This document shows, one piece after another, positions 20,999 through 33,600 of a stretch of 64,000 nucleotides of DNA. A program made the translations under genes and the position numbers. This DNA is from Termitomyces sp. T153 (taxonomy: Eukaryota; Basidiomycota; Agaricomycetes; Agaricales; Lyophyllaceae), in assembly GCA_018296165.2 (NCBI GenBank), contig JACKQL020000011.1:744001-808000 (forward strand), written 5' to 3'. A model generated the notes under the pieces. That model ran no database searches. It was not told the DNA's origin and saw nothing but the letters and a program-made list of their open reading frames with translations. Numbering within the stretch: position 1 is the first letter of the stretch; the number at the start of each line of letters is the position of its first letter.

Positions 20999-22681
20999 TT
21001 ATGAGAGGAAGCCTCTGATAGCACCGCCAACATTGATGACGTCGATCCTATAGACAACTATCAGTCGCTTGGCACTACGGAGAAGTCAAGTCAATACTCA
21101 CAAAAATGTATCATGACCCCATACGCCCCCGAGCTCATAGTAACTAACGCTATCATTGCCCGCCATTCGTAGGGCATCCGCAACCTCACGCTGTTGTTCC
21201 ACCGTAAATAAGATGTCACTCTGTACGCCAAGAACAAGTGTAGGTATATGGGCAAGAGGCTGCAGACCTTTAGCTAGGTCGAGAAGATGCGGAGGTGGGT
21301 TAAGCGGTGGTGGATGAGACTTGGAATGTGAAGTTTTGTGGAATGAGTGAGAAGAGTTAGAAGGCAAGTCCGCGTCAGAGAGTGAAGATGTGGATGGAGT
21401 CAGCTTGAGCTCTTGCAGAGCAGGGAGTGTCATGTCGAAGAGATCCATCGCTTTGGAGATGTAGATAAGTGAGTTGGCGTCATATTTCAGACAGAATTGC
21501 TCGCCCTAGTAGATACCAGACTAAGATACCTTCACCTTTACGGTAAGAATCGAACACACCTGATGGTCAAGATAAGTTTCGATAAGAAAATCTGGACAGA
21601 GGGCAGGGATTCGAGTGGTCGAGGAATCTTCAGAAGCAGGACGAGGTCGGACCTGTCGCCCGAAGCGTTGATCCCATTCTGGTCCTGAACGGTACGTGAT
21701 GGTAGCAATTTCTATTTGCTGATTATCGATATTGTTCATGTGGAAAGGTAAGACAGACGTACGTCTTGCCAATTTCATGCCAGTATGAGGTGGGAGCGCG
21801 TCATAATAGAATCCATTATTCCAGTTGGGGTCTGCCATAAGAACTATGGATGGGCAGAATCAGTGTCGATTTGATCGTCAATGAACCAATAACATACCAC
21901 TTCTTTGCGCAAAGCGCATGGCCACACTTGAAGGGGTACTGCGTGCCGTTCCACTGATACTCACAATCTTTCCAACGCGGTCGGGATGTAGCCAAGCAGT
22001 CGCGAGACTCGACATAGCACCCATGGAGCACCCGACGCTCGCGTACAGTTTGTTAATCTTAAGGTGGTCCAGAAGACACCATTGCGCGCGGACCATGTCA
22101 AAAATAGAAAGAATAGGGAACGTGGTGGCGTACGGACGTCCAGTCGTAGGATTAATTGACGAAGGACCCGTTGACCCATAGCAACCACCAATGACATTTG
22201 TACATATAACGTAGAACTGGTTAGTGTCTAGTGCCTTTCCTGGCCCAATGAATTTCTGCCACCACCCGTCAGAGGAATTCGCAGACGTGGATGCGGCGTG
22301 AGAAGAGGCAGAAAGACCGGTATGAAGCAGTATAACATTATCCCGGTTTGGTGAAAGGGTGCCCCAAGTCTCGTAAGCAATGTCGAATGATGGTAATGGC
22401 TCTGGGGAGTAAGTCATAGGTAACGGATGGGGATGATGGTAGATCTTGTACGACGCCGGGTTCGGACGTGCATAGGTAGGTTCGGGACCAGATTCGCTCT
22501 GGCTAGAAGATGATGACGATAAACGCGAGTTTTCCTTTAGCTTAGACTCCCGAGTTGCATGGGCCTCAACACAAGGGAAATGGGGTGAACGTGTGGAGAG
22601 CGGGCGCAGCCTGGAGAGACGAGTCGGAGCATTTCGAAGAATTGGTCTCGAGAGAGTGAGGAATCTAGCTGGGGCAGACAT
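20999..22681 (-). CDS. Homoserine/serine O-acyltransferase family enzyme, mitochondrial (CysA/Cys2-type)
   Basis: ATG at 22681, TAA at 20999-21001, four or five exons. The first 35 residues are rich in Arg, Ser and Leu and poor in acids ([20 protein letters not shown]), a typical mitochondrial presequence. The alpha/beta-hydrolase core has [29 protein letters not shown], the nucleophile in [35 protein letters not shown], the acid in [16 protein letters not shown] and the catalytic His in WGHDTFLID. The GSTGPSS motif plus mitochondrial targeting fits the fungal serine O-acetyl/succinyl-transferase branch (Aspergillus CysA, S. pombe Cys2) better than Met2. It would then supply O-acylserine for cysteine synthesis. 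Substrate choice is inference. Confidence 0.82.
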
Positions 22682-22851
22682 AATGAGTGCTTCAAGTTGC
22701 GGTTACTCATCATGTCGCTGTATTTTTTTTACCGCAAGAATGGCGTGATGACCCTAACCTTAGAATTAGTGCTCAAAAGTAAACATTGAAGTCTCATTTT
22801 CGGCTTGGTCTAGCTCTCATATTATGAATCCATAACTCGGAATAAATCCCA

Positions 22852-25054
22852 TTACGCCATGAACGTGAACGCAAGACCCTCTCCGTCTACCTCCATCACG
22901 CCTGTGCCCACGTTAGTCTTCGCTCGATGAGCCTTCCTTGCTCGCTTCGCCTCCTTCTTCAGATTTCTCCGGCTTAGCGGATTACTGCGATCCATATTCC
23001 TAAGCACATGCTCATCAGGCTGGGCATCGTAAGAAGGGATATCCCGTGTCTTGCGCTGGCGTTTCGGTTGTCGCGTCGCATATGAGGGAACAGTCTCCGG
23101 ACCTACCATCGGCGCGTTATCTGTATCAGGAACAACTGAAGGTGATCTAGGACGTTTCCGCGAACTTGTAATAAGTGTCATTTCAGTATCGTTGATTGTT
23201 TGCCTGGAATCAGTGTTATAAAAGCATCAATGGGCAAGAAAGAGTAAGCATACCCATCGTCAGCCATCATTGTGTCCCCACCTTCTTCTGCATCAAAGAA
23301 CATGTCTCCATCCTCATCCACAAGACCATCTACTGGCATGCTGTCTGAGAATGCTCCAGCATCGGCAGTGCCAAACAGTCCAGCGAGCTCAAAAGGTTTC
23401 GAGAACGAGGACACGATTTGAGCCTGTCCGACGTTCTCGGCACCTGGAGCAATTACTGGGGCGGCGGACGAGTTAGAGTTGGTAGGGACTAGAATTATGA
23501 TCATTTTATGTAGGTCTTAACGATGCAAATGGGACACATACCGACGGAAGGAATGAGTGAAGGGTGGAGAGCAGGAGGCTCAGAGTAATACGGGATTTTT
23601 TGATTGTTCCAGTCCTGGAGCACATGTCGGGCGGCGGAGTTAATATCGGGAGTTCCTCCCTTCAAAAATCAGACTTAACATCGACCATGTTGCAAGAAGT
23701 CAATGAAAAAAGTACCAACCTTGAGAAGCCTGCCGCTCGTCATTGCCAGCATTGTTAGAAATTCCAGTGTAGATGTCCATTCTGGAAGATTGTAAATATT
23801 TTGTATTGTGGTAACAGGTGTTCGTCCCAGAATTTCCTCGACTGACTTCGTGTTAGAGGAATATGGCAAAAAGGCCGTTATGACCCACGTACCGACAGCT
23901 ATTGGGTCATCTACATCTTCCACCTTGACTACATTTCGTAGCAAAACATTGGATTTAGTTTGACCCTTTCCGTCATCGAAGTAGTCATCATCAAAAACGA
24001 CTCCAGGTGAGTCAATGATCCGCATCCCGCGCTCCAGTTGAATGGATTGTAGGTCTTTGGTATGTCCTGCCTGGGCTGCGACGGCACACACCTGATGACA
24101 TATAAATTTTAAATAGTCTCGTAGGAATTGTATAAATAGAACGTACCTTACTCCGCTTTAGACTGTTAATCAAACTACTCTTGCCCACATTCGGATAGCC
24201 TACAACACCAACAGTGATACTACCCGCCTTTGGCTTGTAAGCTTTCAACAACTTGACCAGAGAAGGGGCAGTTCTTGAGGATATGTTTGTGCGTTGCGAG
24301 GAAGTTGAAGACAAGAACGGGAGGGTGGGTGTAGAATGTCGTAGATGCTTTAGCCATTGTTGTGCATTTTCCTTGGGTATTAGATCTAGTTGCACAATGA
24401 GAGCTATCTCACACAGCTCATAGAGAAACGCACCAATTTTGTTGAGCACAAATACCAACTTTTTCCCCTCCATCTCTCGTCGTCGGACTTCCTCTTCAAC
24501 CAGCCGACTCCGGCAGCCCTCTGGGTCTCGTGCGTCGAGAACAAGGATAATTATGTCACTCTGATCAATAACCTTGTGCAGCGTCTTGAGGTAGTACTTT
24601 CGGAGCTGTTCTTTTGTTTTACCAGCAGGATTAGTTGATGAAGATGGATCGTCGGAATACGATCCTGAAGCCAGCTCTGCGGCTCGAGCCTGAAAGGCAA
24701 GAGTTGATAAAGTCGGTTCTGAAGCCATCATACTGTCTGGATCCAAACTGTGGTTTGAAGGGACCTGGATTGATGCAATTTAGCACTGTTCCATGTCCTG
24801 AAGACGCTGCAACACACCGGAACTGCCTTCTGCTTGCCATGATTCCGCACCCTCTCTTTAAGATCGGGTAGACGAGGGATACCAGGATCCTTCTTGAGCT
24901 CTACGAATCCTGATTTACAAGACTGTTGAAATGAATGGAAGACGACTGACTTGTTTTTAGCTGTATAGTGGGCTTCTTCGACTCTATCGAGGACAGCGTT
25001 AGCAGCTATGGAACAGCGATCAGATAAAATCGTACTTGTTCGCCCCATTGTCAT
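22852..25054 (-). CDS. NUG1: Nucleolar circularly permuted GTPase Nug1/Grn1 (GNL3/nucleostemin family)
   Basis: ATG at 25054 (or 25048), stop TAA at 22852-22854, about eight exons. The N-terminus is basic (MGRTKSKKPT), then FVELKKDPGIPRLPDLKERV as in the family. The GTPase motifs appear in the permuted order: LVLDARDPEGCRSR, G4 FVLNKIDLIP, then G1 GVVGYPNVGKSSLINSL and G3 IDSPGVVFDD. The C-terminus is acidic and ends in a basic region (RRNLKKEAKRARKAHR). Nug1/GNL3 helps release and export pre-60S ribosomal particles from the nucleolus. Early introns are short; one join near 24772-24821 (donor GTGTGT) is my best fit, not certain. Length and motif order match the family. Confidence 0.87.
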
Positions 25055-25430
25055 ATTAGTGCAGAACCAAGTTACTGACAGGGTCGACGCACAAAAATCT
25101 CAATCACGTGCCCGCTACTGACAGCGTCCGAGCCTTCGGCAGGGACGAGTTACAGCGGGAATACTGATGTCCAGACCTCCATGCTCGCTGTCGACGACTG
25201 TGAAGGCTTCTCAAGTACCATCGCCTCTGCGCACGGCCAATCTGATCCTGTTTCCTCAAAGGACCACGCGTCGGCATTCTTTGGCTCAGTGCTCAGCCAC
25301 ACTCTCGTCGCCACGCATACTAGAAGACACAAGAAACGTGGTAGCCTCAGTGCTCTCATAGGGATCCTCCCGAAGGATGTGAGCAGATTGGCTGCCCAGT
25401 TATATTAATCGTGCCTAACACGTGTCGGCC
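25055..25430. other. Intergenic, promoter region
   Basis: Lies upstream of NUG1 (minus) and of the 25.4-27.9 kb gene (plus). It contains a CACGTG E-box-like element near 25106 (ATCACGTGCC). A 75-codon ATG frame at 25181-25408 is open but has no recognisable features. Confidence 0.45.
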
Positions 25431-25656
25431 ATGCGCTCAGACTTTCTCGATTCGTTCTCACAGCTCCTCTCGCCGACTACTCCGTGTTAGTTCCCTGTCT
25501 ATCTCCTCAATCCGTCATCGCTGAACTGCTTCTATAGCAAATCCAGGAAATCCATGATAGTGATAGTGATATGCTTCAAGACGACGAACGCTCGACCAGA
25601 AAGACATTCCGTGAAAACAGAGTACGCATACCTGATCTGCTTGCAAGTTTTCCTCT

Positions 25657-27941
25657 ATGAATTCACATCTGATCGTCTTGACGCAGCTATACCGTTTCAT
25701 CACACGATCACTTACGCGCTCTAGGTCACGCTCGCGTTCCCGAGCAGGTCGCGATACGCTCCCGACCGTAGACCTTCACGAACCTGTCCCAGATCTTCCT
25801 CCGTCACAGAACGGCCGTGCACGATTAGACAGCATGGGGCAATCAGGGCCCTCTAAGCCAGTCACACGCATACCATCCCGTCCACTATCGTCTACAACCA
25901 CCGCAACCAATACTACCATCACTCCAACACCTCACGTCAAGAAACGATCACCATCCGGAATCCCTGTTCTAAAAGCCTCGACACACAAACCCGAAACAAC
26001 AAGAGCACCTGCTACACGGAAAAAGCTCCACACTTTATTCGGGATTCCCCTGTCCAGCCCCAAAAAGTCATCCTTCACTCCTTCGAATCATGATAAATCC
26101 AGACCTTCTTCTCCACCTCTACCGGGACACGACGAATTCAGAAACAACGACCCCACTCCAAAAGCTTCGTCCCACTCTCCTCAACCTCATTCCAGACCAG
26201 CAAGTCCAAGTCCAGCAGCACGGCCCAAGCCTGGCCACAATCCTAGTAACAGCAGTGCTGGCACATCTGCATCAGGATCGTCACGGTTACAAAAGTTCTT
26301 CAATGGAGGACAGAAAATGCCTTCACCCCCTTCAGCAGACGTTGTATCCACTCCAATAAGGGGGCCCTCGCATCGTCGTGGTAATAGCACAAGCAACAGC
26401 GCAAGTAATCGTTCCTCGCCCTCTCCTACGCCAGACATTGCGCCACCGAAGCCCAAAGCCGTCGGTTTAATGCGACCGCCGGCCATGCCTCCGCCACACA
26501 ACGTACATGTACCGCCAAGCCCACGGCAAGAGCGATCAGGCCCTGCACCTCGGATAGGAAAGTCTTCGTCACGCGGACATCCTTCTCGGACTAATTCGGT
26601 TGATTCCAGTCATGGAGCGGAGGATGTGGATGGCTTGGGTGACCTGAACGGTCATATCAGGGTAAAGACGGGTCATTCACATAGACAATCGCATCGGTCG
26701 ACGAAACATGGGAGTTTTGACTTCGAACGGCCTGGATGGAATACGGTCATGCAGCGGACTGCTAGCCTGGAAACCACAGGTTCTGGAACGAGCACTACGG
26801 GAACTCACTTGGGGCGAAGCCTTGACGGATTTATTGGAGGCATTAGGGAGAGTGTGATGGGGCCCGGGTTAGCCGGTGTCGGGACATTGCAAAGAGACAT
26901 GTCGTTGAAGAGAGGGAAGGAGAGAGATGAGATGATAGCCCGTATAAAAGAGGAGGAGCGGCGAAGACGCCGAGCTGAGGCTCAAGACAAAGAGAAGACT
27001 ACAGCTCAAGAATTTGGACTGCTTCCTTCTAAGAGTCAGAGTTTATCGCCTACTACGCGTACATTATCGCCCGAGGACGACCGCGCGCCGGCAACAGGAA
27101 AACATTCTAGCTGGAGTAAGAAGCATGGTACTTTTCCTGAGAAAGCCAAGGTCACTACTCTTGGTGCATCCCTTGGGCCTTTTGAATTCGAACCACCTGT
27201 TTCTCCACCAGCTTGGAGTGCCACAAGTACAGGAAATGGACATAGTAACTGCAAAGACGTTCCACTCACTGTCTCATGGGCCAGTGAGAAGGGCCGAGAT
27301 AAATCTCGCACAAGGGCAGACTTGAAGCGCGATAAGGAGAAACGGGTGGATATGGAAAAAGAAAGGCGTGCACAAAGTGCTCGCCGAGGTGATCGTGCGC
27401 CTGAACCCGTACCGGTTCCTGTCACCAGCGCGAGCATGGGCTACCGATCTGGTATGAAAGGACGTTCTTTAGACCTTGGTCTTGGCCTTTCCTGGGCTCC
27501 CTCAAGTGTTAGAGAAGACGCTCTACTTCCCTCTTCTGTTCTCATGAGTCGATCGGTTAGTGGGTCGTCCTCTCATGCTTCGCGTTCCGTAGGAAAGTCT
27601 TTCTCGGGATCGACTAGTGGACATGGGACAAGTGAGGAGAGCTCTGTCCTTGCGAGCGAAGTTGCGAAGGTGTTTAAAAGTACTCTTGATGATATGGGGT
27701 TTAAGACGTTCCAACGATGTAAGCTCCGATAGTCGTCTTTCACTTTGTCGTCATCTGAGGACTGGCCGCTGAGTGCATCTTAGATATCGATCGCTTTGAT
27801 GCGCGCGAAATTCCAATCGATGGTCCAACCGGCATCGTTACTCGCGTTGAACGATTATTGGCCTCCACATCTGGCCTCAGCGAAGAAGACAAACGGCAGT
27901 TACTGGAAAACTTCATCCAGGTTGTTCTTCAGCATGCCTAG
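25657..27941 (+). CDS. Large disordered Ser/Pro/Arg-rich protein with a short conserved C-terminal module
   Basis: The main exon is open from 25657 to a donor at about 27718 (GAT|GTAAGC); a last exon from about 27784 gives YIDRFDAREIPIDGPTG and VERLLASTSGLSEEDKRQLL and ends at TAG 27939-27941. About 690 residues, mostly low complexity: an RS dipeptide run (RSRSRSRSRAGR), PxxP stretches and Ser-rich blocks, plus a charged helix (ERDEMIARIKEEERRRRRAE). Only the last 60 residues look folded. The true start is uncertain: an ATG at 25431 and short exon-like pieces at 25431-25484 and 25538-25620 have plausible splice signals but I could not join them in frame. Family and function unknown. Confidence 0.55.
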
Positions 27942-28321
27942 CCATTTACGTTACTCATCTGGTTTTATCTGTTCATTTGGAACTTCATCCTTTTCTTTGG
28001 CTTTTCTTCTCTCTGTTTTGGGCTCATTCATGTCGTCTGGTCATTTTGACGTATTGTAAGCTATCATCTCTCTCATGTTTATCTGTTAACACGCATTCAC
28101 ATATTCATTTGACGACACTTCATGCTCTACGCTCATCCTTGCAATGTTATCTAGTATACGTACTCATGTTCTTATGTTCTTCATCAAACTTACGCTCAAT
28201 GTTTAATACTTACATGTACTATGATTATCGCTAGAATGATTAATGCATGTTCATATCATACACTGTGACTGATGTACATAGAAATGTAAAGAGAACAAAT
28301 CTAAGAAACCGGTTTGCCTGT
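27942..28321. other. Intergenic between convergent genes
   Basis: AT-rich 3' region shared by the convergent disordered-protein gene and DID2. No coding frame is supported. Confidence 0.5.
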
Positions 28322-29142
28322 TCAAGATGCTGGCCTTAGCGCCCGCAGTCGTTGAGCTAGTTTGTCATCCTCCTCGCCAATTATGGCCTTGTCCTTCGCA
28401 GCGAATTCGGTCACTAGGTCGACGTCCTTCGTAGCAAGATCGTGCTGGAGTTCGATGTTGGCCTCCTCCGCCGTTTGTCGCAAGAGCAAGTCTATTTGAT
28501 CTTGTGGCGTCGCAGTCGCAGTTGTAGAGGACATGGCATCCTCCATATATGAAGTCTGAACATCAAGATCGGCGAATTGAGCCTCAAACTTATCCATCAC
28601 AAGAGATATCTTCGTCGTAGAGTGAGAAACCAATACCAGTGATGCTAGGTTGTTATGCTCACCCGCTCTAGATTCATGCTATCCATCGCTTTGTCCATGC
28701 CCTTCACTACAGAAGACATATTGCCTGTGATTTGGCGCATCGTGACGGCGGTCTCCACTCGACTTGCAACTGCATCTATGCGACTCGATAGTCGTAGTAG
28801 ATTCAAAGACTCAGTCTTCTTCCGTATCGCGTTAGAAGCGTATATCCGTGCTCCGTCGTTATTTCCCTGTTGTAATGCCTTGGTACCCAAATCAATTGGT
28901 GTGTGCCAAATTATTGGAATCTTGATACCTTCTTCACCCGAGCTTTTTCTGTATTCTCGTCTTTCTGCGCCTTCTTGGCCTGCCTGTTCAGAGTCTTTGC
29001 GGTGAACTATTGGATAGGTTATCATTGACCCGGTTTGCGAATGCCAACGATGTCCTGTACCTTCAATTGAAAGAGAGTTTCTGTTGGATATTAGTGTTGA
29101 TCGATGGAACTAGGAGAAAAACTCACTCTCGAGGTTGCTCAT
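28322..29142 (-). CDS. DID2: ESCRT-III accessory subunit Did2/Vps46 (CHMP1)
   Basis: Five exons on the minus strand, start ATG 29142, stop 28322-28324. Splicing gives MSNLEKTLFQLKFTAKTLNR, QAKKAQKDENTEKARVKK, then a Snf7 core: GNNDGARIYASNAIRKK, RLSSRIDAVASRVETAV, ITGNMSSVVKGMDKAM, then VMDKFEAQFADLDVQTSYM. The end carries the MIM1 motif, DDKLAQRLRALR, which binds the MIT domain of the Vps4 ATPase in known homologues. Did2/CHMP1 promotes disassembly of ESCRT-III at endosomes. Length (about 200 residues) and every motif match. Start codon lies 183 bp from the divergent SVP26 start. Confidence 0.94.
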
Positions 29143-29325
29143 GATAGGAGACGCTGTGGGATCAAGGGGTAAACCGACGATCGCAACTTGAAAGCCCAGC
29201 GGGCCGCCGGCACCCCTCATTCGGGCATTCCACGTGATATTGAATCCACGTGCACGACGCGCTCCTCCAACCTTCGTGTTACGACCACCTCAGCACTTGC
29301 TGGAAGGGACACCCTTCACCCATCA

Positions 29326-30462
29326 ATGGGACTCTTAACCTACATTAGGTGCGAAACATGACTGTTATTCATATATCTCTTGTTTAGAATTTCTACAGCT
29401 ATGTTGCCGTTCTAAGCGCCTTCGCTTTCGTCACACTCTCTCTTGGTATGCTCTCTGGGATCTTTCGCACTCATGATGGACTCAATTGTCTCCAGCGAGT
29501 GGCCTGTTATATGTATCAGAGCTCATTGAAGAACACAGCCGGGCGGCGAAAGTGTACGGGCAAAGGGGCATCTACGTGAGTATTCTCAAGCGGTTTGGTG
29601 ATGGTCACAATTCCTCATATCAATTTATGATAGACCATAATCACACTTCATTTCATCTTGTACTTCTCAGAGTCTCTTCCGTTTCCTCAGACGGCTTTCT
29701 CGATCATCTGTCATGTCATCTACCTCCAAAATTTCTCTGCATCGTGGCCATTGATTTCCCTGACATCCGTGTCCTTTCTCGCGTCATGTGTTTTTGTTGT
29801 TGTGGACCATTTCCTATGGTTCTTCTACTTTTCTCGCATGACCCAAGAAGCAAGACGCAACCGTAGATATGGAGGGCCTTTCACTGAAGTCCCTGGCTTT
29901 ACCGAGATTGCATCATTTTTTGGAATTTGTGTCTGGCTAGTTCCCCTGTTTCTTTTTCTGAGTCTCAGCGCAAATGACAACGCACTCCCAGTCTCTGCAG
30001 GTGCTTTCAATAACTTTCCCCTAAAACATTAAATACTGACCCTCTGCATCTTCAGCGGAACCAGGATCTCCCACGAACAGTTCATCGATGCGTTTCGCCC
30101 AAACCCGGGTGTCGTTATTCCGCTCAGTGTTCTCTCTGAACAGTCTTCCTCTCTTACGACCAAAAGGCACACGAAGAACTGAAGGTCTCCTTACATCCCA
30201 CTCTCCCAACTCCCTATCACCATCAATCCCACCACCATCTCCGACGATCACTCGTCACAATCCGATACCCCCTCCCCCACGTTCCCCAACCTTTGCCAAA
30301 AAGCAGGAAGTCGATGGGGTTCTATCCCATAGCTCGAAATTCGCACTAAGTAATCCTGCTCGGCGTCCAATACCTCTGCGTAGACAAACAGTAAATACCG
30401 AATCATCCGGTTCCGGGTTTAGGAGACCATCTAGTTCTACGGTTGACAATCAGAATAGTTGA
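29326..30462 (+). CDS. SVP26: Svp26/TEX261-family ER-Golgi membrane cargo receptor with a long tail
   Basis: ATG at 29326; a 23-nt first exon (29326-29348) joins to a second to give MGLLTYISYVAVLSAFAFVT, then SGLLYVSELIEEHSRAAKVY. Four or five hydrophobic helices follow, with SLPFPQTAFSIICHVIYLQN, VVVDHFLWFFYFS, then FTEIASFFGICVWLVPLFLF. This is the TEX261/Svp26 pattern; Svp26 helps type II membrane proteins leave the ER in COPII vesicles. The C-terminus continues for about 130 residues after the last helix, with Pro-rich runs (SPSIPPPSPTI, IPPPPRSPTF), longer than the yeast protein. The stop is TGA 30460-30462. Joins near 29460-29495 and 29580-29680 are approximate. Confidence 0.85.
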
Positions 30463-30623
30463 TATCAGCCCTTTGTATACTTTTATTGCTGACTGGCACA
30501 ATTCTGAGTTAAGTTGATATGTTGTGGATGAGTGGCGGTGGCAAACAATTGGAGGATGATCGATGAGGTGAACAGCCACCAAATTTCCCTTTCTGGGTGA
30601 GACGTTCAAGGGCGCAACACTCA

Positions 30624-33600
30624 ATGTACCTCTACCTTGGCCACGGCCCTCGTGTTTTATATCTCATAACAAGCCCACATGATGAACGGCTAGGTCGGCC
30701 ACGACGGGCACTCGTCTTTCGTGTAGGGGACTCCCCCATTCAGGCTGTTGTTGAATTTCTCTCAAAGGATGAGATTGACCTCACCAATACCGTCCGTCTT
30801 ACGAACAGGGTAATCAAAGGATGTCTTGGGCTCATTTCTGTCGAAGGAGGTGCGTCTTGTCCTTACAGACGGACACACTCAGCGACGTTCGATAACTCCC
30901 AGATATATTTCTGGCGTTGATCACAAGTGCAACTGAAGTTGGAAACACACGACCATCAGGATCAAAACCTGAATCGGTTGCTAGAATCCATGAAGTCTCT
31001 TTCTTCTCATTGACTTCTTCCGCATGGGACGACTTACCAGTGTCTCCCGAGGGATCCCTGGGAACAGATGGAGTCGAAGGACTTCAAATTAGGGATTATG
31101 CTCAGACGTCGACCCCACCACCTCTCTTTGAACATCCATGCCTGCCATTGACAAAAATAATTTCTTCTGGATCATTTTACTATGCTCTAGAATCACCATG
31201 GGACCTATCGTCCAGACTTGCAGTTCGATTGGCGAGAGACACACCGTCGGGAGATGTCGTTGCTTTCGATGAACGCTTCGTTTGGAATGAATACATTGTT
31301 AGAAGTCTTCTCGATTTTCGGGACAGGTTAGATCCTAATGAACGGAGGGATTTGGATCATTGTCAATTCATCGTACGTGGCCTCGCCCGGATCTTTCATT
31401 GTGATTTCAACGATAGCCAGGTTCTCGCAATACAAGGTTATGTCGGGGTTTTCACGATGTCTTTACCCGCTCCACCTACTAATGGTACACCAACGATTGC
31501 CACCTTGGCGTTGATTTCTCGGCTTGGATGGAAACGGGCTGGAACCCGGTTCAATACTAGAGGTGTCGATGATGACGGTAATACAGCAAACTTTGTTGAG
31601 GTATGCTTTCACTTTCAGTGAACCAACCTTTCAGTTTCTCAGATCGAATGCTGTCAGACCGAGACGGTCTTCAGTACAGATCAACACTGTGTGAGTTATG
31701 TACAAGTTCGAGGAAGCGTACCTTGTATGTACTTCGCTCTGAATATATATTCATTTCATTCAATCACCCATACCCTTTGTAGTATTTTGGGAGCAGCAAG
31801 GGCTACAAACATTTGGTCAGCGTATACAAATCACACGCCCTCAGGCATCACAACCTGCATTCGAACGCCACTTCTCGCAATTAATGGACGAATATGGTGC
31901 CATACATGCTATCAATCTTCTTGGGTCGAAGGAAAATGAACAATCCCTCACGACTGCATATGGACGACACCTCCAAATTGCTCGCGGGGCCACCGAAGAT
32001 GATCTTAGCATTACTCATTTCGACTTCCATAGCGTGGTCAAAACTGGTGGTCATGATAGCGTGATACGAGATCTGAAGTAGGTTCTATCTTAGACTTTGA
32101 GTGACACTGCTTTGACTAGATGACAGACGCTTGGACACGATTGTTGACCATATAGATAGATTTGGTTTTACAATGTGTAATGCAGGATTGGACGAAATCG
32201 TTACAGACCAGAAGGGTGTGTTCAGAACCAACTGCCTTGACTGGTGCGCGCTTTCATTCAGGCTTTGTCTGTACTCATATCTGCCATAGTCTAGACCGCA
32301 CAAATTTTGTACAGGATATCCTTTCTTGCATGACACTAGAACAGTATCTTCAACTTGTTCACCGAGAATGGATTTTGTCAAATATACTCTGGTCATATCA
32401 TCGCGAACTCTGGGCTGAAAATGGGGATGCCCTATCGAAGATATATGCTGGCACCGGTGCCCTCAATACAAGCTTTACCCGAAGTGGGAAGCGTACTTTG
32501 GCAGGTCCCTAAATGTACACAAGTTGTCCCTGATTCTTTTACTCATGCCTCGTGTATTCTCCCGCAGGCGTATTGTCTGATGCAACGAAGAGTGTTTCTC
32601 GGGCCTACATTAACAACTTCCAGGACAAAGGAAAGCAAGTTGCAATCGACATGTTTTTGGTTTGCTTAAATTCTATCGATGGAGAGCATTCTCTGACATC
32701 CACTATAGGGAAATCTTAGCAACCAGCGTCCTGTGACGATCTTTGACCCTATACATGACTCTGTTCGATCCGCCCTTGAGCAAAGGTAGAATTTTGCTTT
32801 TCCTCCTTTCTTGGCATAGGTTCATTTTGCCTCAGATTATCGGAATATTCCACGACGAAGCAGGTCACCATTTTTACAGGTACATGGAACTTGAATGGAA
32901 GGGTACTTGAGTCATTTGTAGTCAAGAGCTTGTATTTACCGACCTCTTTAGCCACCATCTGAGTCACTTTTACCTTGGCTGTTTCCACGAGAAAGTAACC
33001 TTGCGTAATCTTCCTTTTTCTGTCTACCTTCCTGATTTTTTGTCATCCACAGGGCTCAATGAGTGCATTGCTATAATCATCAGCTATGCTCTTTTGCTTA
33101 TTCGCCACTAGCCCAGACATATTTGCGATAGGATTTCAGGAGATTGTCCCTCTCACAGCTCAACAAATAGTCCAAACTGACCCGGAAAAACGGTGCGTAC
33201 CTTGTATTCTACAAATAAGTTGATTCTGAGCCCAAGGCTCTACAGAAAAATATGGGAGAGACAGATATTTGAGACGCTTGACCGTCGTCCGGACAAGAAG
33301 TGCAATTATGTACTGCTGCGAAGTGAACAGGTACTTAAATCTAGGATCTCTTGTGGCATCATCCTGACACATATGTTGAGCTGGTTGGAACCGCCTTGAT
33401 CATATTGGTGAAGAACGAACTGTTATCTGTCATTCGAAATGTTGAAGCGACAACACGCAAGGTAAGTCTCCGGAGTCTCATGGACGTCCCTGTTGGCTGG
33501 ACCTAGGCAGACTGGCCTACGGGGAATGTCAGGAAACAAAGGCGCAGTGGGAATTCGCTTGGAGTATCATGACACGAGCTTCTGTTTCCTTACTGCGCAT

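Noticed and set aside
25181..25408. 75-codon ATG frame upstream of the disordered-protein gene
   Set aside because: No domain and no supported splice join to the downstream exons; left as intergenic.
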